This document shows, in pieces, positions 1 to 10,942 of a stretch of DNA of 54,650 nucleotides. Origin of the DNA: Deltaproteobacteria bacterium Ga0077550 (GTDB lineage Bacteria > Myxococcota_A > Polyangia > Nannocystales > Nannocystaceae); assembly GCA_001464385.1 (NCBI GenBank), contig LNFB01000119.1:1-54650 (forward strand), written 5' to 3'. Position 1 is the stretch's first letter; every line of letters begins with the position of its first letter. A program made the translations under genes and the position numbers. The notes below the pieces were generated by a model, which ran no database searches, was not told where the DNA came from, and saw only the letters and a list, made by a program, of their open reading frames with translations.

Positions 1-411
1 TCAATCGACGTAGTTCTCGATCCATGGCTGGCGACCTCCGCCGCGAGCCTGCCGACCCCACCGCCCACCGTCACGACGGGTCAGGGCGAGTGCGTACGGC
101 AGCACTTCAACGCCGAGGCGCTGCGGCACGGCGCGATGCACCTCGACGCGGCGACCGACGACGAGGCGCGCCGCATCTGGGCGAGCGCGCTCGAGGCGAT
201 GCGCGCCGGCGCGGACCCGGAGGCACGGGACTCCCCCACCCTCGCAGCACAATGGGTGATCCATGCGCTGGCGGCCCTCGACGCGTCGGAGCGCGCGCCG
301 GCCCGGACGGAGTCCACCGCGAACATGGACGACGAGCCCGAGGGCCCGCGCGAGCGGGCCGAGGGGGCGCGGCAGGACGGGTTGTTCGAGGTGCTGTTCG
401 CGGCGGAGTGA
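1..411 (+). CDS. Hypothetical protein, 5'-truncated by window edge
   Basis: An open frame runs from base 1 to a TGA at 409-411 and gives 136 residues; the true start lies outside the window. The visible part has a Thr/Pro-rich stretch, then an alanine- and acidic-residue-rich helical region (about residues 46-95), and a charged tail ending in LFEVLFAAE. There is no membrane segment and no motif I recognise. The codons are strongly G/C at the third position, which fits real coding. It converges on the next gene, with stops 15 bp apart. Function unknown. Confidence 0.55.
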   Translation, partial: SIDVVLDPWLATSAASLPTPPPTVTTGQGECVRQHFNAEALRHGAMHLDAATDDEARRIWASALEAMRAGADPEARDSPTLAAQWVIHALAALDASERAPARTESTANMDDEPEGPRERAEGARQDGLFEVLFAAE

Positions 412-426
412 TCGCGGCTGCGACAC

Positions 427-2040
427 TCACGGCGTGAGAGCCATGAGCCAGGCGTCCGACTGGGACCCGTCGACGTTCTGCCCTCCGACGACGACGGTTC
501 CATCCCCAGCCATCGAGACTGCAAGCCCTTGGCAGCGGACCACAGCGCCATCGACCGACGGCAGCGGATACTCCTGCCACGTCCAGAGCCAGTCACCGTC
601 CGGGGTGTATTTCCGCAGCCATGGCTTGGTACTGAAGCCGTCGCCGTCGAGTGCCGTACCCGCGACGACCACAGTATCGGAGCCGTCGACAGCGACCGCA
701 TTGCCCGCGTCGGAGTAGAACTTGCTCACGTTTCCGGAGTCGAATACGTCGGTCCACAGTTCTGCGCCGTCGATATCGTAGGCCCGAACCCAGATGTCTC
801 CGTCGCTCGTCCCGGTGACGAACGCCCGCCCCTCGGAGTCCACCGCGACGCCGTTCGCGATGTCGGAAGCACCCGAATCGAACGTCTGGGTCCACTCCTC
901 GGCGCCGTTGGCATCATAGCGTCGAACCCAGATGTTGCGCGTGGACGCGTCTTCCGAGTATCCCACGACGACGATCGCCTGGTCTTCGCCCACCGAAACG
1001 CCGTAGGCGCGATCATCAGCGCCCCCGTGGTGTGTTCGCGTCCACATCTCCGTCCCATCGGTATCCAGCCGACGGAGCCAGATGTTGCCCTCCTCGCCGA
1101 GATCATTACGAACCTCGTAGCCCGCAACCGCAGCACGGCCGTCGAGTCCCACCCCGATGGCGCGGCCTCGTTCTTCGTTGGTGGCGCCTTCACCGAACAC
1201 ATGCGTGTAGCCAACCTGAGCGTCAGCGTCATAGCCTCGCGCCCAGACGTTGAAGCTACTTGCCGCTCGGTAGTGCCCAGCCACGTGCGCCCGGCCGTCC
1301 TGGTCGACATCGACGCCGGCCGCGCTCCCGCGATCATCGGTCGGCCCGGCGTAGGTCTCGTCCCACAGGAGATTGCCCGCCGGATCATAGCGATGAATCC
1401 AAGCCTGGCTCTCGATCGCCGCGTCATCGAGAGCTTCGAGCCCTACCGCGACCACGTCGCCATCTGCACCCACGGCGATGCCCAGGGTCGAGTCGGGACC
1501 ATGGACCGCACCATCGAAGACGACCGTCCAGAGCGGCGTCGCGCTGGCGATGCAATCGTTGTTGCATCCATCACCATTCGTCGCGTTCTCGTCGTCACAC
1601 ACCTCAGGGTCCTGCAGGACCCCGTCCCCGCACCTCGGCCCGAGCCCGCTGCAGTCGGGGAGACACCCGCCATAGCTGCCGTCGTTGACGGTGTCATCGC
1701 ACACCTCTGTGCCTTCGACGCGCCCGTCCCCACACTGCGCGGGTTCGCCGGTGTCATCCGTGGCGTCAGTGGAGCTCGAGTCCGCAGGACCGGTCGTCGG
1801 CACGGTGCCATCCATCGACCCGGTCTCCGGCGTCATCGCGCCGGTCTCGGGTGACTGGTCCGTGGACTGCTCGCTGGTCGAGGACTCGTCACCCCCGGGT
1901 TCCACCACCAGGGGCTCGTTCGGAGAGTAGCAGGCGGTCACCACTGGGCCGAGTGCGAGGGCGAGCCACCAGCGCTCTGCAACCCGGCTAGAACTTGGAC
2001 ATCGGGCGTCAGCGCCGGGCTTCTTGGTTCTGCTTGGCAT
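427..2040 (-). CDS. Lipoprotein with two DUF4215-type Cys repeats and a beta-propeller-like repeat domain
   Basis: 537 residues. A charged N-region is followed by a hydrophobic core and lipobox VVTAC (Cys37), so an outer-membrane or surface lipoprotein is likely. Residues about 38-100 are a Ser/Thr/Gly/Asp linker. Two cysteine repeats of the CGDG...EVCDD...C..DC type (about 103-130 and 137-163) match the DUF4215/myxobacterial disulfide repeat. The rest (165-537) has recurring W-T/E motifs (LWDETY, MWTRTH, EWTQTF, LWTDVF) spaced like blades of a delta-60/SBBP-type propeller. Start: GAGGGG lies just upstream and overlaps the stop of the preceding lipoprotein gene, so the two are probably co-translated. 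The ligand is unknown; an extracellular binding or adhesion role is inference. Confidence 0.85.
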   Translation of the reverse strand: MPSRTKKPGADARCPSSSRVAERWWLALALGPVVTACYSPNEPLVVEPGGDESSTSEQSTDQSPETGAMTPETGSMDGTVPTTGPADSSSTDATDDTGEPAQCGDGRVEGTEVCDDTVNDGSYGGCLPDCSGLGPRCGDGVLQDPEVCDDENATNGDGCNNDCIASATPLWTVVFDGAVHGPDSTLGIAVGADGDVVAVGLEALDDAAIESQAWIHRYDPAGNLLWDETYAGPTDDRGSAAGVDVDQDGRAHVAGHYRAASSFNVWARGYDADAQVGYTHVFGEGATNEERGRAIGVGLDGRAAVAGYEVRNDLGEEGNIWLRRLDTDGTEMWTRTHHGGADDRAYGVSVGEDQAIVVVGYSEDASTRNIWVRRYDANGAEEWTQTFDSGASDIANGVAVDSEGRAFVTGTSDGDIWVRAYDIDGAELWTDVFDSGNVSKFYSDAGNAVAVDGSDTVVVAGTALDGDGFSTKPWLRKYTPDGDWLWTWQEYPLPSVDGAVVRCQGLAVSMAGDGTVVVGGQNVDGSQSDAWLMALTP

Positions 2041-2046
2041 GACCCC

Positions 2047-2991
2047 TCACATCGGCACGAAGGCGTCGTCGTTGCTGATGATGATCCGCGCCACGCCGGG
2101 CGACTCCCGGTACTCGAGCTGAAACTGGTGGATGCCAGCTTCCCAGGCGGCGAGCCAAGGATCCTCCACGTACTCGCACGGGCCGCCGTTCTCTGGGTCA
2201 CGCCAGTTGAGCTCACGCCAGACGTAGTCATCCCCGCCCCCGCAGTCCAATTCGAAGATCGGCGCCGGGTCCGGCCCTCCGTCCTGCCGAGCGAAGTAGG
2301 AGTCGTTCTGACCAGCGTTGCGACCACGCACCCAGATGTGCCAGTCGTCGTCACACGGGACGTCGATGTCCCAGGTCACCGTCCCGCCGGGCGGCCCCAT
2401 GTCGAGGATCAAGGCGGCAACCGTCCCTTCGCCAAGCGCCGACTCGACCAGCTCCCAACCATCCAGCACCGCGTCCTCCGCGAGGTACTCGAGCTGGACC
2501 ACCTCGTCACACGCGCCGCCCACCGCGCCCGTCGAGCTCTCGCCGCCGCTGCTCTCGCCGGGGCCCATGCACGTCGCGGCGCACTCGCCCATGGCGAGCT
2601 CGACGCAGTTGTCTGCCCAGTCGAAGACGCAGCACTCCGGCGAGATCCCGCACACGCAGGTGGCGACGGCCTCCTCTTCGCAGCCCGGGTTGGCGTGGGG
2701 CTCGCAGCAGCTCTCGCTGCCGCCCGTGGTCTCGGGGGCGCCGGAGCTCTCGAGGTCGCCTGTCGCCGGATCCGTCGTCGGCGTCGTGGGATCGGCGGTC
2801 GTGTCGGCCGACGGATCCGTCGTGATGGTCGTCGACACCGTGACCGAGACGCTGTCGCTCACCGAGGCGCCGTCGGTCGCCCCACCCGACGAGCTCGTGC
2901 CCGTGCCGCCGTTGGTCTCGGCCTCGAGCTCGCGACCGCCACAGGCGGACAAGAGGACAGCGGTGCATGCGTAGGTCAGTGGCTTGGTCAT
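2047..2991 (-). CDS. Surface lipoprotein with Cys-rich CCxxH module and carbohydrate-binding-like C-terminus
   Basis: 314 residues from the ATG at 2991, chosen because GAAGGG sits just upstream and a typical signal with lipobox LLSAC (Cys17) follows; a longer frame to 3048 would bury the signal. Residues 18-92 are a low-complexity Thr/Ser/Asp linker. Residues 95-141 form a compact module with about 11 cysteines (CCEPH...GC...CVCG...CC...W..NC...C..C). The remainder (about 165-314) looks like an all-beta jelly roll with an HIWVRG strand and an REspG-type motif before the final strand, as in galactose-binding/CBM-like domains. It is probably co-transcribed with the propeller lipoprotein 6 bp downstream. 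Ligand unknown. Confidence 0.82.
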   Translation of the reverse strand: MTKPLTYACTAVLLSACGGRELEAETNGGTGTSSSGGATDGASVSDSVSVTVSTTITTDPSADTTADPTTPTTDPATGDLESSGAPETTGGSESCCEPHANPGCEEEAVATCVCGISPECCVFDWADNCVELAMGECAATCMGPGESSGGESSTGAVGGACDEVVQLEYLAEDAVLDGWELVESALGEGTVAALILDMGPPGGTVTWDIDVPCDDDWHIWVRGRNAGQNDSYFARQDGGPDPAPIFELDCGGGDDYVWRELNWRDPENGGPCEYVEDPWLAAWEAGIHQFQLEYRESPGVARIIISNDDAFVPM

Positions 2992-3095
2992 GGTGGTCCC
3001 TTCGCCCGCGGTGCAACTCCGGGCGCACCCCGAGCAGGGGCACGTCACGATACCGCGGAGGCCAGCGGCCTGTCAGCCGCTCGCGCAGGCCGACT

Positions 3096-3124
3096 TTGGC
3101 GGGCGGGCCGAAGTCGGCCATAAT
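3096..3124 (+). promoter_or_regulatory. Putative promoter of the Fe-dependent alcohol dehydrogenase gene
   Basis: TTGGCG (3096-3101), 17 bp, CATAAT (3119-3124). Each hexamer matches 4-5 of 6 positions of the housekeeping consensus. The -10 ends only 12 nt before the ATG at 3137, so the predicted leader is about 6 nt. There is no convincing Shine-Dalgarno sequence between them. Confidence 0.5.
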
Positions 3125-3136
3125 CGCCGGCGAGAA

Positions 3137-4327
3137 ATGACGATCCAGGGCAACTCGAACTACCCCACCGCCTTTCGCATCGGCTGCGGTCGCATCCGCG
3201 AGTTGACCTCCGCGTGCGCCGACTTCGGCTTCACCCGGCCGATGGTGGTCACCGATCCCACCATCGCCAAGCTGCAGTGGTTCGGCGATCTGGTCGACCG
3301 GCTGCGCGCCGCCGGGCTCGAGCCCACCGTGTGGCACGACGTCGATCCCAACCCGACCGAGGCCAACGTCGACGCGGGCGTCGCGGCCTACCGCGCGGGC
3401 GGCCACGACGGGCTCGTGCTCGTGGGCGGCGGCTCGGCCCTCGACGCCGGCAAGTGCATCGCCCTGCTCGCGCACAACCCCGGCGGCGTCTTCGACTACG
3501 AGGACATCGGCGACAACTACAAGCGCGCCGACCCCAACAAGATCGTCCGTTCCATCGCGGTGCCCACGACCGCGGGCACCGGCTCGGAGGTCGGCCGCGC
3601 CTCGGTGATCGTCGACCCGCGCGACCACGGCAAGAAGATCATCTTCCACGCGCGGATGCAGCCGGCGCTCGTCATCGCCGACCCCGAGCTCACCTACGGC
3701 CTGCCGCCGGGCCTCACCGCCGCGACCGGCATGGACGCGCTCGCCCACTGCTTCGAGGCCTACTGCGCCCCGGGCTACCACCCGATGGCCGACGGCATCG
3801 CGCTGGAGGGCATGCGGCTCATCCACGAGAACCTCCGCACGGCCGTGCGCGAGCCGGCGAACCCGACCGCGCGCACGCACATGCTGATGGCCTCGGCCAT
3901 GGGCGCGACCGCGTTCCAGAAGGGCCTCGGCCTGGTGCACGCGCTGTCGCACCCGCTGGGCGGCGCGACCGGCCTGCACCACGGCACCGCGAACGCGATC
4001 TTCCTGCCCTACGTGATGGTGTTCAACCGCGCCGAGATCACGACGAAGATGGATCGACTCGCGCGCCTGCTCGATCTGCCGCGCAACGGTTCGGGTGTCG
4101 ATGCCGGCTTCGAGGCATGCCTGACGTGGATGCTCGAGCTGCGCGCCGATCTCGGCCTGCCGCACACCCTGCAGGGCCAAGCCGGGGTCACGCCCGCACT
4201 TCTCACCTCGCTGGTGCCCCAGGCCGCGGCCGACCCGAGCATGGGCGGCAACCCGCGCCCGGCGACGCACGCCGAGCTCGACGCGGTGTTCCAGCGGGCG
4301 TACACGGGCGACCTCAGCCCGATCTGA
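3137..4327 (+). CDS. Iron-containing alcohol dehydrogenase
   Basis: 396 residues, the normal length for the Fe-ADH family (group III). It should catalyse NAD(P)-dependent oxidation of an alcohol or reduction of an aldehyde in the cytoplasm. Visible motifs: dinucleotide-binding GGGSALDAGK (about 97-106), TTAGTGSE (144-151), and metal ligands corresponding to Asp200, His204, His268 and His282 in GMDALAHCFEAY and HALSHPLGGATGLHHG. The frame stays open upstream to 2984, but the ATG at 3137 directly follows the promoter-like CATAAT and starts where family homology begins. It is divergent from the cysteine-rich lipoprotein with 145 bp between starts. Substrate is not deducible. Confidence 0.93.
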   Translation: MTIQGNSNYPTAFRIGCGRIRELTSACADFGFTRPMVVTDPTIAKLQWFGDLVDRLRAAGLEPTVWHDVDPNPTEANVDAGVAAYRAGGHDGLVLVGGGSALDAGKCIALLAHNPGGVFDYEDIGDNYKRADPNKIVRSIAVPTTAGTGSEVGRASVIVDPRDHGKKIIFHARMQPALVIADPELTYGLPPGLTAATGMDALAHCFEAYCAPGYHPMADGIALEGMRLIHENLRTAVREPANPTARTHMLMASAMGATAFQKGLGLVHALSHPLGGATGLHHGTANAIFLPYVMVFNRAEITTKMDRLARLLDLPRNGSGVDAGFEACLTWMLELRADLGLPHTLQGQAGVTPALLTSLVPQAAADPSMGGNPRPATHAELDAVFQRAYTGDLSPI

Positions 4328-4358
4328 AGCCCGCGATCGGGGCGCACCGGGCCCGCCG

Positions 4359-6536
4359 TCACTTCTCGTCGGCGAGGCCTGGGAGCTGCACGTGGATCTC
4401 GACGCGGCGCAGCGCGTCGTCGCTGCCGACGACGTCGTCGTTGTAGCCGCGGCCGACGACCTGCACGCGATCCTGCGGCACCGTGCTCGTGCACGCCCGG
4501 GCGTCGCGGCACTTGCCGCCGCCGCAGCGGCTCTCGGCCTTGTCGGGGTTCTTGGTCAGCCAGTCGTACGCCGCGTACGCGCGGTCGATCGACAGCAACA
4601 TGTTGCTGTCGTCCTTGCGCCGCGACGTGACGATGGCCGTCGGCGACGAGTACCCGACGATCTCGATCCGGTAGTCGCCCCCGAGCAGCGTGCCGACCTC
4701 CGTCGAGCCCAGGGTGTCGGCGACCTTGCAGACCTGTGCCCGCGCGTCGGCGCTCAGGTCCGACGACGAGTCCTCGAACAGGACGTTGGTGAGGACCACG
4801 CGCACGCCCTCGTCGGTGGTGGCGACGCGGAAGCCAGCCGTGCGTGCGACGGCGTCGAGGCGCTCGGCGAGCTCGCGCTGGCGCTCGCGGGCCCGATCGA
4901 GCCGCGCCTGTTTGGCCTCGATCTGCGCGAGCACGCCCTCGAGCCGACGCATCGTGTCCCCGTCGGCGCCGCGCCCGATCCCGGCGACCGCCTGGCGCAG
5001 CGCGCCGGACAGCTCGGCCGGCAGCCGCTGCACGCCCTCGGCCAGGGCCCGATCGACGCGGGAAATCTCCTCGACGCCGCGGGCGATGGGCGCGAGGTCC
5101 TCGCGGCGCAGCGCCCCGCCGGCGAGCTCGGAGGCCACCGACGCGCGCAGCTGGGCGATCGCGGCGGCGTCGTCCGGCGCGATCGGGCGCTCGCGGGTCG
5201 CGACCAGCTCGCACGCCGTGCTCACGCACGCCAGCGCCTCGTCGCAGCCGGTCGCGCCAGCCGGGCACCGCGAGCCGCAGACCTTCTCGGCGACCACGAA
5301 GCACGACGAGACGTCGGTCGTGTCCGTCGACACCGCGGCGACGCGATCGAGGTACGGCGTCACCGGCCGCCCGTGCGGCGCATCGGGGAGCACGTGGCGC
5401 TTGATCCTCGCGCAGCGCTCGGGGTTCGACCAGCACACGTTCTCCGCGGCGTTGCTGTGCCAGAGGTTGCGCGCGGCGAAGTAGCGCACCGCCGTGTGGC
5501 AGCGACCGCGCTCGTGCGGGAGCTTCGCGTCGCGGCACACGTCGTCGATCGCCTGGCCCGAGCGCCGCTGCTTGGCGAGCTGCTCGCACGCCCGCGACTG
5601 ATCCTTGGCCTTGCACAGCGTCTCGAGCGGCGTGGCCTGGCTCGCGGCGACGAGGAACCACAAGTGATCGCACGTCCCCCGGTGCTTCAGCGCCTCGCAG
5701 GCGCGGTCGACCACGGCCACGGCCGCGGCCCCGCGCTTGCCCGCCGCGACCTTGTCGCAGCTCGCGGGCCGGACCTCGCCGGCACACAGCTCGCCGGGCG
5801 TCGAGATGGCGCTCGGTGGATCGAGCCGCAAGATCGCGCGCTTGAGGATCCGCCGCGTCACCAGCGGGCGCGGCTGACCATCGTCGAGCTGACGACAAGC
5901 CAGGCGCGCGACCTCGGTGGGCTCGGCCAGGGCGCGCACCGCCGGCTGATCGAACAGCCGCTCGAGCGACGCCGCGGTGGCCTCGGCGACCAGCAGGTCG
6001 ACCCCGAGCTGCACGGCGCCGGCGAAGCGGCCGAAGCTCTGGCTGACCTGGGCCGAGAAGCTCGCGGCCCGATCGCCGACCTCGGCGAGCTTGCGCGCGA
6101 GCACCCGCGAGAAGTCGAAGCGCGAGGCGTACGCCGACGCGTCGAACTTGCCGCCCTGCCACGCGCCCGACGACTGCACGACGAGCCCGAGCCACGCCGG
6201 CGGATCCTTCGCCATCGCGGCCTCGATCGTCCGCGTCGCGTCCTCGAGCGTGCACGCCTCGCGCAGCTTCGGATCGACCGCGATCGCGAGCCGGCACGCG
6301 TCGCGCCGCGCCTCGGCCTGCAGCGCCGCCGCTGCCGTCGCGCCGAGGGCCGAGGTGCCCGCGGCACCGACGGGCTCCAGCTCCGCGCACACCTGGGCGA
6401 GGTGGGACTCCTCGCCGATGAGGATGCGCGCCAGCCCCTCGGGGTGCTGCTCGCGCTTCATCCCCCCCGAGGACGCACAGGCGGTCAGCACCGCGAACGA
6501 CAGCAACCACGACCGGGACGACAGGGCGGGTCTCAC
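4359..6536 (-). CDS. OmpA-family C-terminal domain lipoprotein
   Basis: 725 residues from a GTG start. Signal with lipobox VLTAC (Cys20). A long cysteine-containing alpha-helical region (about 30-510) holds many paired cysteines (CEALKHRGTC, CKAKDQSRACEQL, CRDAKLPHERGRC), suggesting repeated disulfide-bonded helices like Sel1/TPR-type secreted proteins, though I cannot name the family. An Ala/Arg/Glu-rich coiled-coil (about 510-590) precedes a C-terminal OmpA-like domain (about 595-720) with YRIEIVGYSS, an insertion with two further Cys pairs, and the terminal RRVEIHVQL strand. OmpA domains bind peptidoglycan, so this probably links the outer membrane to the wall. It is convergent with the dehydrogenase gene. 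Confidence 0.85.
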   Translation of the reverse strand: MRPALSSRSWLLSFAVLTACASSGGMKREQHPEGLARILIGEESHLAQVCAELEPVGAAGTSALGATAAAALQAEARRDACRLAIAVDPKLREACTLEDATRTIEAAMAKDPPAWLGLVVQSSGAWQGGKFDASAYASRFDFSRVLARKLAEVGDRAASFSAQVSQSFGRFAGAVQLGVDLLVAEATAASLERLFDQPAVRALAEPTEVARLACRQLDDGQPRPLVTRRILKRAILRLDPPSAISTPGELCAGEVRPASCDKVAAGKRGAAAVAVVDRACEALKHRGTCDHLWFLVAASQATPLETLCKAKDQSRACEQLAKQRRSGQAIDDVCRDAKLPHERGRCHTAVRYFAARNLWHSNAAENVCWSNPERCARIKRHVLPDAPHGRPVTPYLDRVAAVSTDTTDVSSCFVVAEKVCGSRCPAGATGCDEALACVSTACELVATRERPIAPDDAAAIAQLRASVASELAGGALRREDLAPIARGVEEISRVDRALAEGVQRLPAELSGALRQAVAGIGRGADGDTMRRLEGVLAQIEAKQARLDRARERQRELAERLDAVARTAGFRVATTDEGVRVVLTNVLFEDSSSDLSADARAQVCKVADTLGSTEVGTLLGGDYRIEIVGYSSPTAIVTSRRKDDSNMLLSIDRAYAAYDWLTKNPDKAESRCGGGKCRDARACTSTVPQDRVQVVGRGYNDDVVGSDDALRRVEIHVQLPGLADEK

Positions 6537-6589
6537 GGCCGCGGAGCATGCCAGCTTTTGCCGGCGTGCACGCGGTCACCGCCGCGCCG

Positions 6590-9745
<3,156 letters not shown>

Positions 9746-9757
9746 GTTCGAAGGCTC

Positions 9758-10828
9758 CTACTCGAGCTTGGTGCCGTCGACGAGGTCGGCGGGCGGGTCG
9801 ACGACGACGCTGGCCGCGTCGGCGAGGCCGGAGAGGATCGAGACCCTCCCGTCGCGGCTGCTGCCGAGGCGCACGAACTGGGCGACGGCGCGGCCCTCGC
9901 GGGCGGTCCACACCATCGCGCGGCCCTCGACGCGGACGATCGCGGCCTCGGGCACCGTGAGCGAGGGGACATCGGTGGTGGCGATGTGCACCGTCGCGAA
10001 CATGCCGGGGCGCAGCAGTCCGTCGGCGTTCGGTGCGACGGCCTCGACCACGAGATCGCGGGTCGCCTCGCGCAGGGCGGGGCTCAGGTACTTCACCTCG
10101 GCCTCGAACGTGCGATCGCCGAGGCCCGAGACCTTGAACTTGACCGTCTGGCCGACGGCGATGTTGGCGACCTCGGCCTCGGGCACGGCGACCGACACGC
10201 GGATCGGATCGACCGAGAACAGCGAGACCACGCGCGTCGACGGCAGCACGTACTCGCCGACGTCGACGAAGCGCTCGCCGATGATGCCGGCGAACGGCGC
10301 CTTGACCACCGCGTCGCCGGCCTGCACCGACGCGAGCGCGGCCTGGGAGTCGGCGGCGGACACCGACGATTTGGAGGTCGCGCACTGCGACTTGGTGCGG
10401 TCGTATTCGGTCTTCGAGATGGTGCCGCTGGCGAGCAGTCGATCGGCGCGCTCGCACTCGAGCGACGCGAGCTCGAGCTGGGCGCGGGCGACCTTGCTCT
10501 GCGCAGCGGCGGCCTTCGCCGAGTACTGCGCGAGCCTGGCGTCGAGCCGGGCGATGACCTCGCCGGCGGCGACCCGCTGGCCGCGCTCGACGTGGGTCGA
10601 CAGCACGCGGCCGTTGGCGTTCGCCGCGAGGTCGGACTGGCGATCGGCGACGAGCGTCCCGGTGAGCACGAGCTCGCGCGGCATCGGCAGCGACTCGAGC
10701 GTCGCGGTCGTCAGGGCGCGCGCCGGCTCCTCGACCCGCACGTCGGTCTGCTCGTTGGCCTCGCTGCGGTTGCACGCGGCGGGGCCGAACATCAGGGCGA
10801 GGGCGAGCGAGGTCGAGGAAACACGCAT
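9758..10828 (-). CDS. RND efflux periplasmic adaptor (membrane fusion protein)
   Basis: 356 residues. Lipoprotein-type signal ending in GPAAC (Cys19). Domains in order: split lipoyl/biotinyl-like domain (about 60-95 and 165-200, with GRVLSTHVERGQRVAAGEVIARLD in part and VKAPFAGIIGERFVDVGEYV in part), a short alpha-helical hairpin between them (about 98-160), a beta-barrel domain (about 200-275) and a membrane-proximal domain (280-356). This is the HlyD/AcrA-like adaptor that links the downstream RND pump to an outer-membrane channel. It is the first gene of the two-gene operon. A possible repressor site lies in its leader at 10851-10871. Confidence 0.93.
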   Translation of the reverse strand: MRVSSTSLALALMFGPAACNRSEANEQTDVRVEEPARALTTATLESLPMPRELVLTGTLVADRQSDLAANANGRVLSTHVERGQRVAAGEVIARLDARLAQYSAKAAAAQSKVARAQLELASLECERADRLLASGTISKTEYDRTKSQCATSKSSVSAADSQAALASVQAGDAVVKAPFAGIIGERFVDVGEYVLPSTRVVSLFSVDPIRVSVAVPEAEVANIAVGQTVKFKVSGLGDRTFEAEVKYLSPALREATRDLVVEAVAPNADGLLRPGMFATVHIATTDVPSLTVPEAAIVRVEGRAMVWTAREGRAVAQFVRLGSSRDGRVSILSGLADAASVVVDPPADLVDGTKLE

Positions 10829-10850
10829 CTTCTAGTCCGCGGCGCACCGA

Positions 10851-10871
10851 GGAACGGTGGTTCCTTGGAAC
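10851..10871. promoter_or_regulatory. Triple GGAAC half-site, candidate operator of the RND operon
   Basis: Three GGAAC-type half-sites are arranged as GGAAC-N4-GTTCC-N2-GGAAC, giving two overlapping inverted repeats. They lie 23-43 bp upstream of the adaptor start. A TAACAT hexamer on the minus strand (10873-10878) sits directly before them, so a bound repressor would cover the predicted transcription start. No good -35 is seen and no regulator gene is adjacent, so the assignment is tentative. Confidence 0.3.
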
Positions 10872-10913
10872 GATGTTACAGCCGGGGCAAGGGCGCAATC
10901 GGGCCGTTCTCAC

Positions 10914-10942
10914 GCCGGCCGTCCGGCCATCAACCGGCCGGC
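10914..10942. terminator. GC-rich inverted repeat at the end of the IgGFc-like gene
   Basis: GCCGGCCG (10914-10921) pairs perfectly with CGGCCGGC (10935-10942) around a 13-nt loop. The stop codon of the minus-strand lipoprotein gene falls inside the loop. There is no U-tract, so this may be a transcription pause or RNA-stabilising hairpin rather than a classical intrinsic terminator. Confidence 0.3.
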
